Source: Erythroxylum novogranatense (Eukaryota; Streptophyta; Magnoliopsida; Malpighiales; Erythroxylaceae). From it: a stretch of 64,000 nucleotides of DNA. A model generated the notes under the pieces. That model was not told where the DNA came from. It saw only the letters and a list, made by a program, of their open reading frames with translations, and did no database searches. The position numbers and the translations under genes are program-made. Of the stretch, positions 19,142-29,306 are shown piece by piece. The DNA lies in contig JAIWQS010000266.1 of NCBI GenBank assembly GCA_029891385.1, positions 1 through 64,000 of the forward strand, read 5' to 3'. Within the stretch, counting starts at the first letter, position 1. Each line of letters opens with the position of its first letter.

Positions 19142-20504
19142 ATGCAAGAGCAATCCATAGAACAAGTTGAAAAGAATATTCAATTACAATTACATGAAGT
19201 AACTGATTTATTACAAAAGTTACATCTTACTCCTTTAGAAAAAGAAGAATATATTGGTCCAGTATTATCAAATGAACATAAAGATGAAATAATTTTAGGT
19301 TATGAATTAGATCAAGATCAAGAACTTTTTATGGATAATGATGAAAAACCTGAAAGCAGTAACACTCGAGAATTAAAATTAAAAGAAAAATTAGGAGATA
19401 AACGAAAAACTACATTTCAACCTCCAAGTTACACTTGGAAAAACGATAAAGATGATTTTCTACATCAACAAGGATATTATTATAAAGGTACAAAAATACG
19501 CAAATACCCCGATGAATATAAACCCAAAATCTCAAAATTAAGTACTGATAATATATTAAATCTAAACTGTACAACAAATGCCGAAGAAATCTTTCAAGAA
19601 TGGTTTTCCAAAATTTTATTATTATTACAAGTAGAAAAACCTTTTGGAAATAAAACTGCGATAAAAGACTCTCTATATTATTTTGTCATATATAAAACAT
19701 CTGGCATAGTACAAGAATTTTTAAGAGATAATGCACAAGCTTTACAAAATACACCTCATTACCTGAGTCAATTAACAGATGAAGATAAATTTGAAATTAT
19801 TGGAGAAGAAATATATAAAGAATTTTTTGGAAAAGATATTATATTTCATCAATGAGATATACTAAAAGAAAAACGCTTAAAAGCACTAAGACATTTAAAC
19901 AATTTAATGATATGTGATATCAATTATTTAGAAGCTTTTATTTGTGAATTTAAAAACATTATTATAAACTACCTAGAGTCGAACAAGAAATGTATATTAA
20001 CATTTTATTCAAAATTACCATACCCTTTTAATCTTAAAGTTCAAAGAACAATTCTATGAACTAATAGAACATCACACCATAGCTCATAATTTAGAGGAGC
20101 AATATTAGTAGCCCGCGACTTATTAGTCGAGTATTGCATGAAGCCCAATTAAAAGAACATTAAAACATAAGAATTTAAAATATGTTGTGATCGTAATGTC
20201 AAGTCCTCAACAATATGGATGTAATAAAACTTATTCTAAAAATAAAACGAAACAAAATTATTTAATCCTAGATATAAGAAACATTATTCACGTAAATTTA
20301 AATGGAGAAGATATAAACCTCAACGCTATCAACCTAAAACATTTCCAAAATATTTTCGAGATATAAATATAATCCAAAATATGAAACCGTAAAACAATTT
20401 TGTCCTAAAAGAAAAAGATTGTAAATGTTGATCTCAGAAAGAAGAAGGTCATTATGCAAATGAATGTCCTAAAAGAAAGATAAACAATATAATAATAAAG
20501 CATG
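19142..20504 (+). pseudogene. Capsid protein, clean N half, eroded C half (A3)
   Basis: A 237-codon frame covers the N-terminal coiled coil, an acidic stretch and the capsid core, ending at a TGA created from CAAGCA to CAATGA at 19853. Beyond that, single-base losses in A and G runs and CAG to CGT changes destroy the frame, although the basic region and the zinc knuckle (around 20425-20470) are still recognisable by comparison with A2. Confidence 0.82.
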
Positions 20505-20594
20505 ATCTTAAACTCACTTTGGAACATCAATTAGAACCCATCAATCAGATTATAATACGATATATCCTCTATATCTATGAAACTCTTTCTAATG

Positions 20595-22067
20595 AATCGA
20601 TAACCAAAACTCAATCAAACCCCAATTCCAATTCAACTTTTATTCAAGTAATGATTCGTAAAACTAATACTAAAGTACATGCATATATAGATATGGAGCA
20701 ACTATTTGTATAAAGATCAAAACGATTAACATTAAAATGGAAAAATTACACAACCCATTACAAGTAAAAATTGCCGATGGAAGTTTTAATTCCATATGGT
20801 ATGTTAGTTATTATAACACTATTATTCTTGAAAACTACACTTTTATTATACCTTCAATCTATCGTAAAGAATCAGATTACCTTTAATACTTGGAAATAAT
20901 TTTCTTAAATTATATAACCCATTTTGTCAAGATTTACATTACATTACCTCATGAACCCTTATATTAAGGAATTAGATCGAAATCTATTATTTTACTTAAT
21001 TCCTATCTATCATACGCCTTATTATCAACAATTAAAAGCAAGTCAACTAAAAACTTAATATCTTACATTTTATTTATTGACTAATACAACCATACAAAGT
21101 GAAGTCGATAGTTTATTAGATCAAGTATGTAGTGAAAATCCATTAGATCCTACAAAAATCATAATATAGAAATTATTGAAATTAAATTAAAAGATCCTCT
21201 TCAAGAAGTCAATATTAAAATACTATACCATATACTCCCTTAGATGTAAAAGAATTTACACATGAATGTAAGGAATTACTTGAAAAGGATTAATTACACC
21301 CAAAGATTAGTAAACATTCGCACTAAACTTTTTATGTCAATAATTCAAATTGAAAAGAAAAGAGGAAAACGAAGAATGGTTATAAATTATCGAAAACTCA
21401 ACGAAGCAACGATAGGAGATGCTTATAAATTACCACGAAAAGACTATATTATTAATAAATTGAAAGGTCATATTTGGTTTACAACATTAGATGCAAAATC
21501 AGGATATTGGCAATTAAGATTACATGATAATACAAAAGCATTAACAGCTTTTACTTGTCCACATCAAAAACACTATCAATGGCAATGGACTAAACACGAT
21601 ACTGAAGCAGTTCAACGATTAAAACTTCTTTGTACAAATCTTCCGAAACTTTATAATTATCAACAAAATGATGAATTATTAGTTCAATTAGATGCAAGCA
21701 ATGATACATGGGCAGGTTGTCTTTTAACCAAACCTCCTAAACATAAAAAATACCAGCTTTGCAAATACATAAATGGAACATTTACTTCTGCGGAATTAAA
21801 TTATCCCATTCATGAAAAAGAAGCATTAGCTTTGTCTCAAAACTTTGAGAAAATGGCTAATAGATCTACTACCAACCAAATTTACAATTCATGATTCTCA
21901 ATACTTATGTGGATTCACAAGATATCGCCTTTCATCAAGTACAAATTATAATCAAGGACTAATCGATCCGATGGCAATTAGAATTAGTCAAGATCAATTT
22001 AATATTCATTATATTAAATCACTAACAATTTTCTTGAGATATATTAACACGAGAATGGAAGCATTAA
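20595..22067 (+). pseudogene. Pol with the same RT deletion (A3)
   Basis: The protease region (near 20687) has lost a base at the DTG motif (GATACTGGAG reads GATATGGAG). A 210-codon frame (21262-21894) covers the start of RT joined to RNase H at the same CAATGG site as A2. The YIDD region is absent. RNase H ends in an eroded stretch from 21825. Confidence 0.88.
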
Positions 22068-22878
22068 CAACTCAAATTAAAGTACAATTGAATTGAAGGA
22101 AGCGTAACTAACCGAATTACATATTCAAAGTATCAACATTCGTGTAAAACAAGAACAAATTACTAGTGCACTTGAATAAGATAAAGCGAGCACTTCGGTT
22201 TTAAAACCTAAGGAGCAACCAAGTAAAGCATCATCATCAGCATCCAGGATCAATCCTGTTGCTTCTATTATTACTCAAGTTCCACCATCTACCAAAGCAT
22301 CGCCTGTAATACAAGAAGCTATTCAGTCAGACCTACCAAGGTCCCCGACATACAAGTATCTAAAGCACCAGTTTTACTTCCTGTGAAACCATATATTACT
22401 TCCTCATCAGTACCTCAAAAGGTTGCTGATAATCAAGAATCAAAGCATTATATTATATATAATGGTCCTTTTGCTGGTCTCTATGATCAGTGGCATAAGG
22501 CAGCTATCCACATTACTGGCAAAAGCAGTGTTATTCATAAAAGTTTTTCTACTAAAGCAGAAGCTGAAAAATCTTTCCAAGAGTTATCCAATCTTTGAAG
22601 CATCCGAAGCAGAAACAGCTAGTCAAGCCGCAATAACTACTCCAAGAATTGCCTTTCTCCAGATTGGCATAAGTAACATGCAGTATCCTCCCATCGACGA
22701 AGCACCATTCAATGACTTATCAGAGTGTTTTCATACTCTTAGCATTGCTTGGCGTGAAGCACTTTGCAAGCAATTACAAGAATATCCTACGCACAGATGT
22801 AAGCACTGCCCATCCTATCAAGCACAAGGAGAAGTCACAAGCAACCCTGACGACGAACTCATCATCATTGAAGAATAA
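22055..22878 (+). pseudogene. TAV with the same two deletions (A3)
   Basis: The start is eroded, but 22383-22598 keeps the viroplasmin-like segment, and the C-terminal part is open to the native acidic end (DDELIIIEE) at TAA 22876-22878. The 446-bp and 198-bp deletions match A2. Confidence 0.83.
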
Positions 22879-22919
22879 GCCGTCAGATCACAATCAAAGC
22901 ATCAAAGCAAAGAATAATG

Positions 22920-23120
22920 TAGACTTTACTTTTGACAATCCTTCGATCGTCCACTGTATGTCTTTTCTTTTCTTTTCTTTATGTCGTAAGATGTCACTTT
23001 AGCATCTTATTTTTATGACTTTATGTCACTTTTTCTTTTGTTCTTTTCTTTATGTTAAACTGTGCATACCATGTTATTCCCTTCGCGATTATAAATAGAC
23101 GCTTGGTATCCATAATGGGT
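22920..23120 (+). promoter_or_regulatory. EPRV-A promoter, TATAAATA at 23090-23097
   Basis: Same promoter as 8460-8665, somewhat eroded (ATGTCAGGTAAG reads ATGTCGTAAG, CTGCG reads CGCG). The TATA box is intact. Confidence 0.78.
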
Positions 23121-23257
23121 ACAATAAGCTTTCCATACATTACTCTCTCCTTCTTCTCTTCGCTTAAGTCCGAGTGACGCTCAGCGAGCCAGAAAAAAAA
23201 GTTAGAATAATTATGGTTACTTTTGTCACATTAAGTAAAACTATAATTCAATAATTC

Positions 23258-23408
23258 ATGCATATATTCTATCAAATTATACTTTATTGTTTTATTTATT
23301 ATTGCTATCATTCATGCAATCATCTGTTATACCATTATTGGTATCTTAAAGATTATTCAATTTATTATCCTTCTCTTTAAAATATTTTCACGACTTACAA
23401 GATTTTAA
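23258..23408 (+). pseudogene. Hydrophobic leader ORF with 2-bp deletion (A4)
   Basis: Counterpart of 8810-8962; ACTTCTTATTG reads ACTTTATTG, shifting the frame. Confidence 0.45.
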
Positions 23409-23415
23409 TTTCAGT

Positions 23416-23727
23416 ATGACTTATTTTCACCTCAAAAGAACTTTGAAGCAACGCATCAAAGCTTTAGAAGTCCAGAAAGAAGAATATGAAGAACTTAGAA
23501 TCAAAACGATTGCCAGAAATAAGAAAGCAAATGATATTTATACTGATCCTCATTTTAAGAATTCTCCCACTCATCCTCTTTATACTGAAGAACAAGAAAT
23601 TCTTTCTACTGCAAAGCAAATGATCGAAGAATCAGCCGAATTAATTCGCTTTTTAGATTATTGTATTTCGATTGTATTGCAGACACGCAAATATTATGTA
23701 TCCAAATTATCACTTCTTATTATCTAA
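23416..23727 (+). CDS. ORF A, 103 aa (A4)
   Basis: Open from the native ATG to the native TAA. Near the C terminus a CTG to CG loss and a nearby gain (ATTAC to AGACAC) shift about 6 residues out of frame and back, so that short patch is probably altered. It gives the clean N-terminal reading of ORF A (charged helices, MTYFHLKRTLKQRIK start). Function unknown. Confidence 0.68.
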   Translation: MTYFHLKRTLKQRIKALEVQKEEYEELRIKTIARNKKANDIYTDPHFKNSPTHPLYTEEQEILSTAKQMIEESAELIRFLDYCISIVLQTRKYYVSKLSLLII

Positions 23728-23730
23728 TAA

Positions 23731-23973
23731 ATGGCATATTTTGATCATGGAAGATCTCTCAAACAAAGAATTCGTTTTTATAAAGAAATAGAAACTGAAC
23801 AACGAAAGTTTATTGAATTATATCATGAACATATAAAAATGGCTAAAGAAAATCAATGTTTTCAACTTTTAATAAATGCACGAATTTTATTAGATCAAAC
23901 GTTATATATTTATAATTCAGTTAAAAACGATCGATATGAACTTGAACAAGAAATGGAGTTACTTATTGATTAA
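23731..23973 (+). CDS. ORF B, 80 aa (A4)
   Basis: Intact and nearly identical to 9284-9526. The same 3-bp spacing to ORF A. See that entry for description. Confidence 0.7.
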   Translation: MAYFDHGRSLKQRIRFYKEIETEQRKFIELYHEHIKMAKENQCFQLLINARILLDQTLYIYNSVKNDRYELEQEMELLID

Positions 23974-23986
23974 GCATTACATCATC

Positions 23987-24558
23987 ATGACATTTCATTT
24001 CTCTTATTTTATTAATTATTATTTACCAATTATGGTCCATCAATTATCTCTTTATGCTTTTACTTTATTTCAAGCACAGCCTTTATTTTTCTTTATTATT
24101 GCAAGTAGATTATTTATTCCTCATGAAATACTTTGTCATTATTTTATAATTAGTTGTCAACATATCGATATTACTCTTAATTATTTATATAGAACTATAT
24201 TAAGACTCAATACTCGTGTCGGTTATCTAGTACAACTCGATGATAGAGATATTATTTATGATTTCTCACCTCCGTCCGAGGAAGAATCAGACACATTTGA
24301 ATTATTAGAAGATGAAGAATAAGTAGCAAGATTAACACAAATACAACAAGATATTTTTTTAGAACAACTTTCAAGAAATTTAGATAAAGGAACTACAAAG
24401 AATAATTATATTGTTCAGAATCAATATCACAATTATTTCCTTCTGATATGGAAATAGAAGATATAGAAACCATCAGTATTGATTACAATCATATAGATGA
24501 CGATATTAATTACGATTTAGATGATTTCGATTGTAGTACTTTCCCTGAAGATTATTAG
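23987..24558 (+). pseudogene. ORF C with nonsense codon (A4)
   Basis: Open through the hydrophobic half into the acidic half; then GAA to TAA at about 24320 stops it. Just downstream, GACAGTGAACTACAGCAGC reads GATAAAGGAACTACAAAGA, another cluster of CAG-site changes. Confidence 0.72.
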
Positions 24559-24560
24559 AA

Positions 24561-24830
24561 ATGAATTGTCCAATTTGTCTCGATTTACAAGACAGAATTC
24601 AATACACACAACAAGCTATTAATCATTATCAAGATCATATACAATACAATGAAAATCGTATTAATTATCTTATATTTGTAGGAATTAATCGTCTCAGCAG
24701 ACGACCTTATATTGAACATTTATCTGTAGTACAAAGATTACATCAACAATATACCGAACAATTAGCACGATTAGAACAAATCCAAACTGATCATCATTGC
24801 TATCATCCTTATCATCCAAATACATTATGA
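24561..24830 (+). CDS. ORF D, 89 aa (A4)
   Basis: Intact, the same protein as at 10113. CxxC start and Cys/His-rich end, ATGA overlap with the MP fragment. Confidence 0.75.
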   Translation: MNCPICLDLQDRIQYTQQAINHYQDHIQYNENRINYLIFVGINRLSRRPYIEHLSVVQRLHQQYTEQLARLEQIQTDHHCYHPYHPNTL

Positions 24831-24866
24831 CTTCTCAATCTTCAACAATCCTCGATGTCGATAATT
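24827..24866 (+). pseudogene. Movement protein, first 13 codons (A4)
   Basis: Identical to the MP start of A2 until GATAATT, then interrupted by the SINE-like unit. Confidence 0.8.
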
Positions 24867-25051
24867 CTACTGTCAACACGTGTTTTTAGTAGCAAAGTGG
24901 TATCAGAGCGTCCAGGTATGGGCCTGGGCTGCCCCCACGTCTCGAGTTCGAGTTGCAGCACATCCACTGCTTCCGATCCAGCGTATGAAAAATAACGCAG
25001 CGAAGCGTGGTGGGTATAAAAGGTTTGATTCCGCCCTACTGTCAACACGTG
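24867..25051 (+). repeat. tRNA-related SINE-like unit with 16-bp flanking repeat
   Basis: The clearest copy. CTACTGTCAACACGTG occurs at both ends (24867-24882 and 25036-25051). Inside are box A-like TGGTATCAGAGC at 24898 and box B-like GAGTTCGAG at 24944, then GGGTATAAAAGGTTTGAT. The flanking repeat resembles the element's own tail in other copies (CTACCTTCAACTCG), so it may be a doubled tail and not a target-site duplication. Confidence 0.65.
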
Positions 25052-25052
25052 G

Positions 25053-25176
25053 CTAAAAGACAACCTGCCCATGTATCATTGCTTGCTTCTAATTGAACTA
25101 ATAATTCATCATTTTGCTGATAATTATAAAGTTTCGGAAGATTTGTACAAAGAAGTTTTAATCATTGAACTGCTTC
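25053..25176 (-). pseudogene. Inverted fragment of EPRV-A RNase H
   Basis: Reverse complement of the RNase H region around 21600-21735 (the segment with the LLVQLDASNDTWAG coding sequence). A small scrambled remnant next to a forward Pol fragment. Confidence 0.85.
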
Positions 25177-25317
25177 AGTACAAAGTGAAGTCGATAGTTT
25201 ATTAGATCAAGTATGTAGTGAAAATCCATTAGATCCTACAAAAAATCATAATATAGAAATTATTGAAATTAAATTAAAAGATCCTCTTCAAGAAGTCAAT
25301 ATTAAAAATACTATACC
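25177..25317 (+). pseudogene. Forward fragment of EPRV-A Pol
   Basis: Matches 13873-14008 in A2, the linker between protease and RT. Ends at ACTATACC where another SINE-like unit starts. Confidence 0.85.
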
Positions 25318-25458
25318 GAAAGTGGTATCGAGCGCCCGGTATGGGCTCGGGCCGCCTTACGCCTCGTGTTCGAAGTTCAAAGACATCCATCGCTTCGATC
25401 CGGCTACTTACGCAATGACGTGGTGGGTATAAAAGATTTGATAACGCCTCTACCTTCA
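25318..25458 (+). repeat. SINE-like unit running into an ATT microsatellite
   Basis: Head GTGGTATCGAGCGC, box B-like TGTTCGAAGTT near 25368, tail CTACCTTCAA passing directly into (ATT)n. Ending in a simple repeat is usual for plant SINEs, so the microsatellite may have grown from its tail. Confidence 0.65.
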
Positions 25459-25873
<415 letters not shown>

Positions 25874-26089
25874 CATACGTGAACACCCCTATTTTGAACT
25901 TATTTCACGCTCCCATTTTGTAAGGTTTTGGATCTTTAAGTTTGGTTTGTCTAACAAGAATTAATCTTGTGGAGTATAGACAAAAGTTTATTTCTCTCAA
26001 CTTTCTTTTATTGATATCGGAAAGATATTACAAGAGGGATACAAAAAGGAAAAGAGTTTTTCGAATTTTTCTTGTCTGCGGAATACTCT

Positions 26090-26340
26090 TTGAGTCATAC
26101 TATATATAACAAAAGAAAGGAAGAGATTGAATATCACCGGGTACACATTGGGCCCCATTGTCATGATAATTCAAGATTCCTTTTTCTTTTGTTACCGACT
26201 CTTTTTAAAGGTGACAGATGCTATCTATCAATTATTAAAAAGAAAACGCGTAAAACACGTAACGCGTAAAAGCAACAACTTATAAAGAAAACGAGTAAAA
26301 CACGTAACGCGTAAAAGCAACTACTTTTTACAAAAGAAAG
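26090..26340 (-). promoter_or_regulatory. EPRV-C promoter: TATA box and duplicated enhancer-like unit
   Basis: On the minus strand a TTATATATAG box (about 26099-26109) follows two tandem copies of a unit of about 45 bp (26238-26325) with ACGCGT and TTACGTG motifs (plus strand: GTAAAACACGTAACGCG). The site lies downstream of the last ORF, where caulimovirids place the pregenomic promoter. The leader then runs to the microsatellite at 25871. ACGTG is a core bound by plant bZIP factors; the link is inferred. Confidence 0.6.
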
Positions 26341-26533
26341 ATGCCCACTGTCGGGCATATTATTCCCTCTGTTGAGATTTTGGACAGATGTCCTTATCTC
26401 TTATGCTGGTGGATGTTGAGTCGTTCCCTCAATTATCAGAGTAATAATTGAGTTTTTCTGTTGGACAGCTGGTATCCTATCTTCTGGTGGATGAAAACGT
26501 AATGGCATGCGTCATCCGCTTAATTCCATATCT
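26341..26533. other. EPRV-C 3' intergenic sequence
   Basis: Between the ORF4 stop and the enhancer repeats. AT-rich with no coding frame; a CTGTTGGACAG-like motif recurs. Probably viral intergenic DNA. Confidence 0.5.
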
Positions 26534-27381
26534 TCATCTTCTTTGATGGCGTGGATCTCTAGAAGTTGCAGTGAAACTAGTAGGTGAATCCGGATCTAGA
26601 TTTGATTCTTGTTCCATACTAACTTCTTTGAATTCTTCATTTTTAGCTTCTAATTGAAGAACAAGATCTTCAATTTCTCCAGCCATTTCAGATATCTGAT
26701 CTTGGAGATCAGCAATTTCTTTCTGTAGAACCTCTATCATTGGACCATCACGTGGTTCTTCTTCAATAAAAACATTTGAGTGCCGCTCAGCATATTCCCA
26801 GATGTAATTGAATGCTTCATTGAAAGAGTAAAATCCCTTCCAGAAACATTTACGACCGTTACCCTTCTCCTGCATCAAAGAAGAATACTTAGAGAAAATA
26901 AAATTCTCACCGTTTTCTTTAATGAGACCATAATAAGAGTAATTTTCCCAAGCGGTGGCTCTATGATTTTATAAAAATAATGCTGTAAAGCACAACAAGC
27001 ACTTAATTTTGCTGTTTTTGTTGATGCTTTCTAGATAGCATCCAACAAACATTTCTGTTGTTCATCGACCGAATTCCTCAGAAGGACTCAATCTGCTTCA
27101 TCATCTCTGTGAAGAATTGGTAATTCAGTTTTACCAAATCTACAAAACCTTTTCTGTTCTGGTGGGATTGAATCACTTCCCCTTCTTTTCTGTCGACGTT
27201 CCAATTCTCGGATACGTCTCTCCATTAGGTCTGTTAGAGAAAGGTATTTTCCATAACCTTCTCCAGAAATTTTTCTGGTAGGTTGGAAATTTTTACTATA
27301 TTCTCTGGCGTCCCTTGGATTTCTTCGAGAACTGCTGGTAACTTCTTCAGGACTAGCAGGTGCTTTTCCTCTGGATGCCAT
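26534..27381 (-). pseudogene. ORF4 / TAV-like protein of EPRV-C
   Basis: The ATG at 27381 lies inside the end of Pol (overlap about 148 bp, different frame). A first part of 97 codons is basic and Ser-rich. After frame breaks near 26900-27090 the second part (26534-26878 and just upstream) has KGFYSFNEAFNYI, like the end of a viroplasmin fold, then a strong coiled coil (EIADLQDQISEMAGEIEDL) and a Ser/Thr-rich tail. Position and make-up suggest a fourth ORF as in tungroviruses or a TAV homologue. Moderate certainty. Confidence 0.55.
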
Positions 27382-28158
27382 GTATTCAGAGCGATGAGAG
27401 AAACAATACGAGATAATATGTTTGCTAATATATTTCTCTTTCCATCAATATGCTCAAACACGACTTTTATACCAATCCCAGTGATAAAGTCTGTAAACGT
27501 CATCCATCTTACACGGGAAGGTTTATCTGTGGCCTGCTTATTGTAGAACTGGATTATAGAATTACAATCCGTTCTAAGAGTTATCTTTTCCTTATCTAAG
27601 TAGTGTATTTTGAAACTACTTAGGGAATTAATACATGCTGTTATTTCTGCATCGATAGTGGATTTTGGTACATCAAACTTTCCACTAGCATATGCAAAAA
27701 TCTTTTCTTCTGTTATGGATGACCCCTCATGTGGCCTCCATTTTATGATACCGCCCCATCCATCCATACATCCATCGGTTTCAATTATTACGTATGAATT
27801 AGATGGTGGTAATTCCAATGCTGGGAGTTTATTTACTAAACCCTTGATCTTTCTGATTAAGTCCCACTCCATATTTGTCAATTTTTTATCTGAATTAGGA
27901 GCGGTCTTATTATATAAAGGGCCTAACATACGACCAAGATTTGGAATATAATTACGTGCGTAATTAAGAATTCCAAGCCATTACCTAAGGCCTTTCTTTT
28001 CTTTTAATTCCTGTTCAGGAAAATTAGTTAATTTCTTAACTATATGTTCCTGAAGTTTAATTTTTCTGTTTCCTAGGACAACACCTAGAAATTCAATTTC
28101 TTGGACTCCTAATACCATCTTATTTTTTGATAGTATAAGTCCATTCTGTTCACAAATA
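27234..28158 (-). pseudogene. RT thumb and RNase H of EPRV-C
   Basis: Continues the RT frame after a shift at a poly-T/A run near 28158. 27234-27929 is open and contains RNase H with ETDGCMDGWGG, DAEITA and RTDCNS. The last expected Asp (ADALSR type) reads NILANILSR, so one metal ligand may be lost. It is badnavirus-like by the TDGC..GWGG pattern. Confidence 0.85.
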
Positions 28159-28593
28159 TTAAAAAAATATTTGTAAATGATTTAAATGCTGTTGCGGATT
28201 TTCGGAGAATATTAAAATATCATCCATATAAACCGCAATAAAATCTTCTGTTCCTTTAAAACAATTATCCATTTTTCTTTGGAAAATTGCAGGGGCATTC
28301 TTTAATCCAAATGGCATTACGAGCCATTCGAATAATCCCTGTGGGACTATAAATGTTGTCCATGGAATTGAATTTTCTTCCATAGCTACCTGATGAAATC
28401 CGCTCTTTAAATCAAACTTAGAATAAATTCTACTAAGTCCAACCTTTTTAAGAATGGTATTTATACCAGGTAACGAATACTGATCCTTATGCGTATTATT
28501 GTTTAGCTTACGATAATCGTAAACCATACGCTCTTTTCCATGTATAGCTTTTCTAGTATTCGGATCTATGCTAGTGCCGGATTTAACAATCAC
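28159..28593 (-). pseudogene. Reverse transcriptase core of EPRV-C
   Basis: Open frame with ERMVYDYRKLN, FDLKSGFHQV, MPFGLKNAPAIFQ and the catalytic YMDD (complement of 28219-28230). It follows the protease region with a frameshift at about 28591. Catalytic residues look intact, but the frame is isolated. Confidence 0.9.
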
Positions 28594-29306
28594 AGAATAA
28601 TTGAAGGTCTGATAACCTTAATTTTTAATAAGGCATCAAGATGTTTTGCAAATTGCTCTTTCATTGCAAGCGTTATATGCTTTAAGGGCTTATCCTGGAT
28701 AGTTATATCAGGATTAATTATATCAAGTTTACAGAGAACTTGATTCTTCGCCCAATACTTCTGTGGGTTATCACCAATATACTCAAGTTTCTCCATTCGT
28801 TTGAGTATCTGGTCAACTCCTTGAATAACTATTGGAAAATTCTGTGGTACACTTGACAACGCAAGTTGTATGTACTCTTCTTCTTCCATTTCTAGTTCTG
28901 GTATAGCACAATGTACTATATCTTTTTCAACAGAAATTGCTGTTGTATTCTTATAAAAGGTAACCTGTGATCCTTCTATTCGAATACCACCTTGCTGTGA
29001 TCTAATGAAATTACATCCAATTAATAATTGGATATTATCAAGATTCATCTTAAAATAGTAGGTAAATGGTATACGGAACTGATTTCCTCCCAGTATCCAA
29101 TATCCATCCCTAAGTTTCTGTGAAGAGGTAACAGTTTGCTGAATTCCTCTTATTTTTGTGGACCATTTTGACTTTTCAAAAGCCTCTGGCGGTAATCCTG
29201 TAGGGTCGATGCAACATTTAGATGCACCTGTATCTAGGATTCCTTTAACCTTAAATTCTGGTATTCCTGAAATACGAATGATGACGTAAAATGTATAAAT
29301 CAGTTC
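28590..29306 (-). pseudogene. Aspartic protease region of EPRV-C
   Basis: The minus-strand frame has ILDTGASKCCID (near 29220), the protease active-site motif, followed by a linker to RT. A TGA separates it from the dUTPase frame above it. It would process the polyprotein. Confidence 0.8.

Larger units (their letters stand above)
15883..22878 (+). mobile_element. EPRV-A copy A3, tandem duplicate of A2
   Basis: Same gene order, insertion and deletions as A2, offset by 7244 bp over the MP region. Stretches such as 17640-18790 and 21357-21820 are nearly identical to A2, while 19860-21340 and 21830-22330 are dense with one-base homopolymer losses and stereotyped CAG/CTG/CGA changes. Confidence 0.92.
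23090..24866 (+). mobile_element. EPRV-A copy A4, truncated 5' segment
   Basis: Third tandem unit, running from the promoter through ORFs A to D and 13 codons of MP. It stops at 24866 where a SINE-like unit begins. Confidence 0.9.

Noticed and set aside
24898..24952. Possible tRNA gene
   Set aside because: Box A- and B-like motifs are present, but the stretch does not fold into a cloverleaf by eye and lacks an acceptor stem; better read as a tRNA-related SINE head.
26238..26325. CRISPR-like repeat
   Set aside because: Only two adjacent copies without spacers, in a plant viral promoter region.
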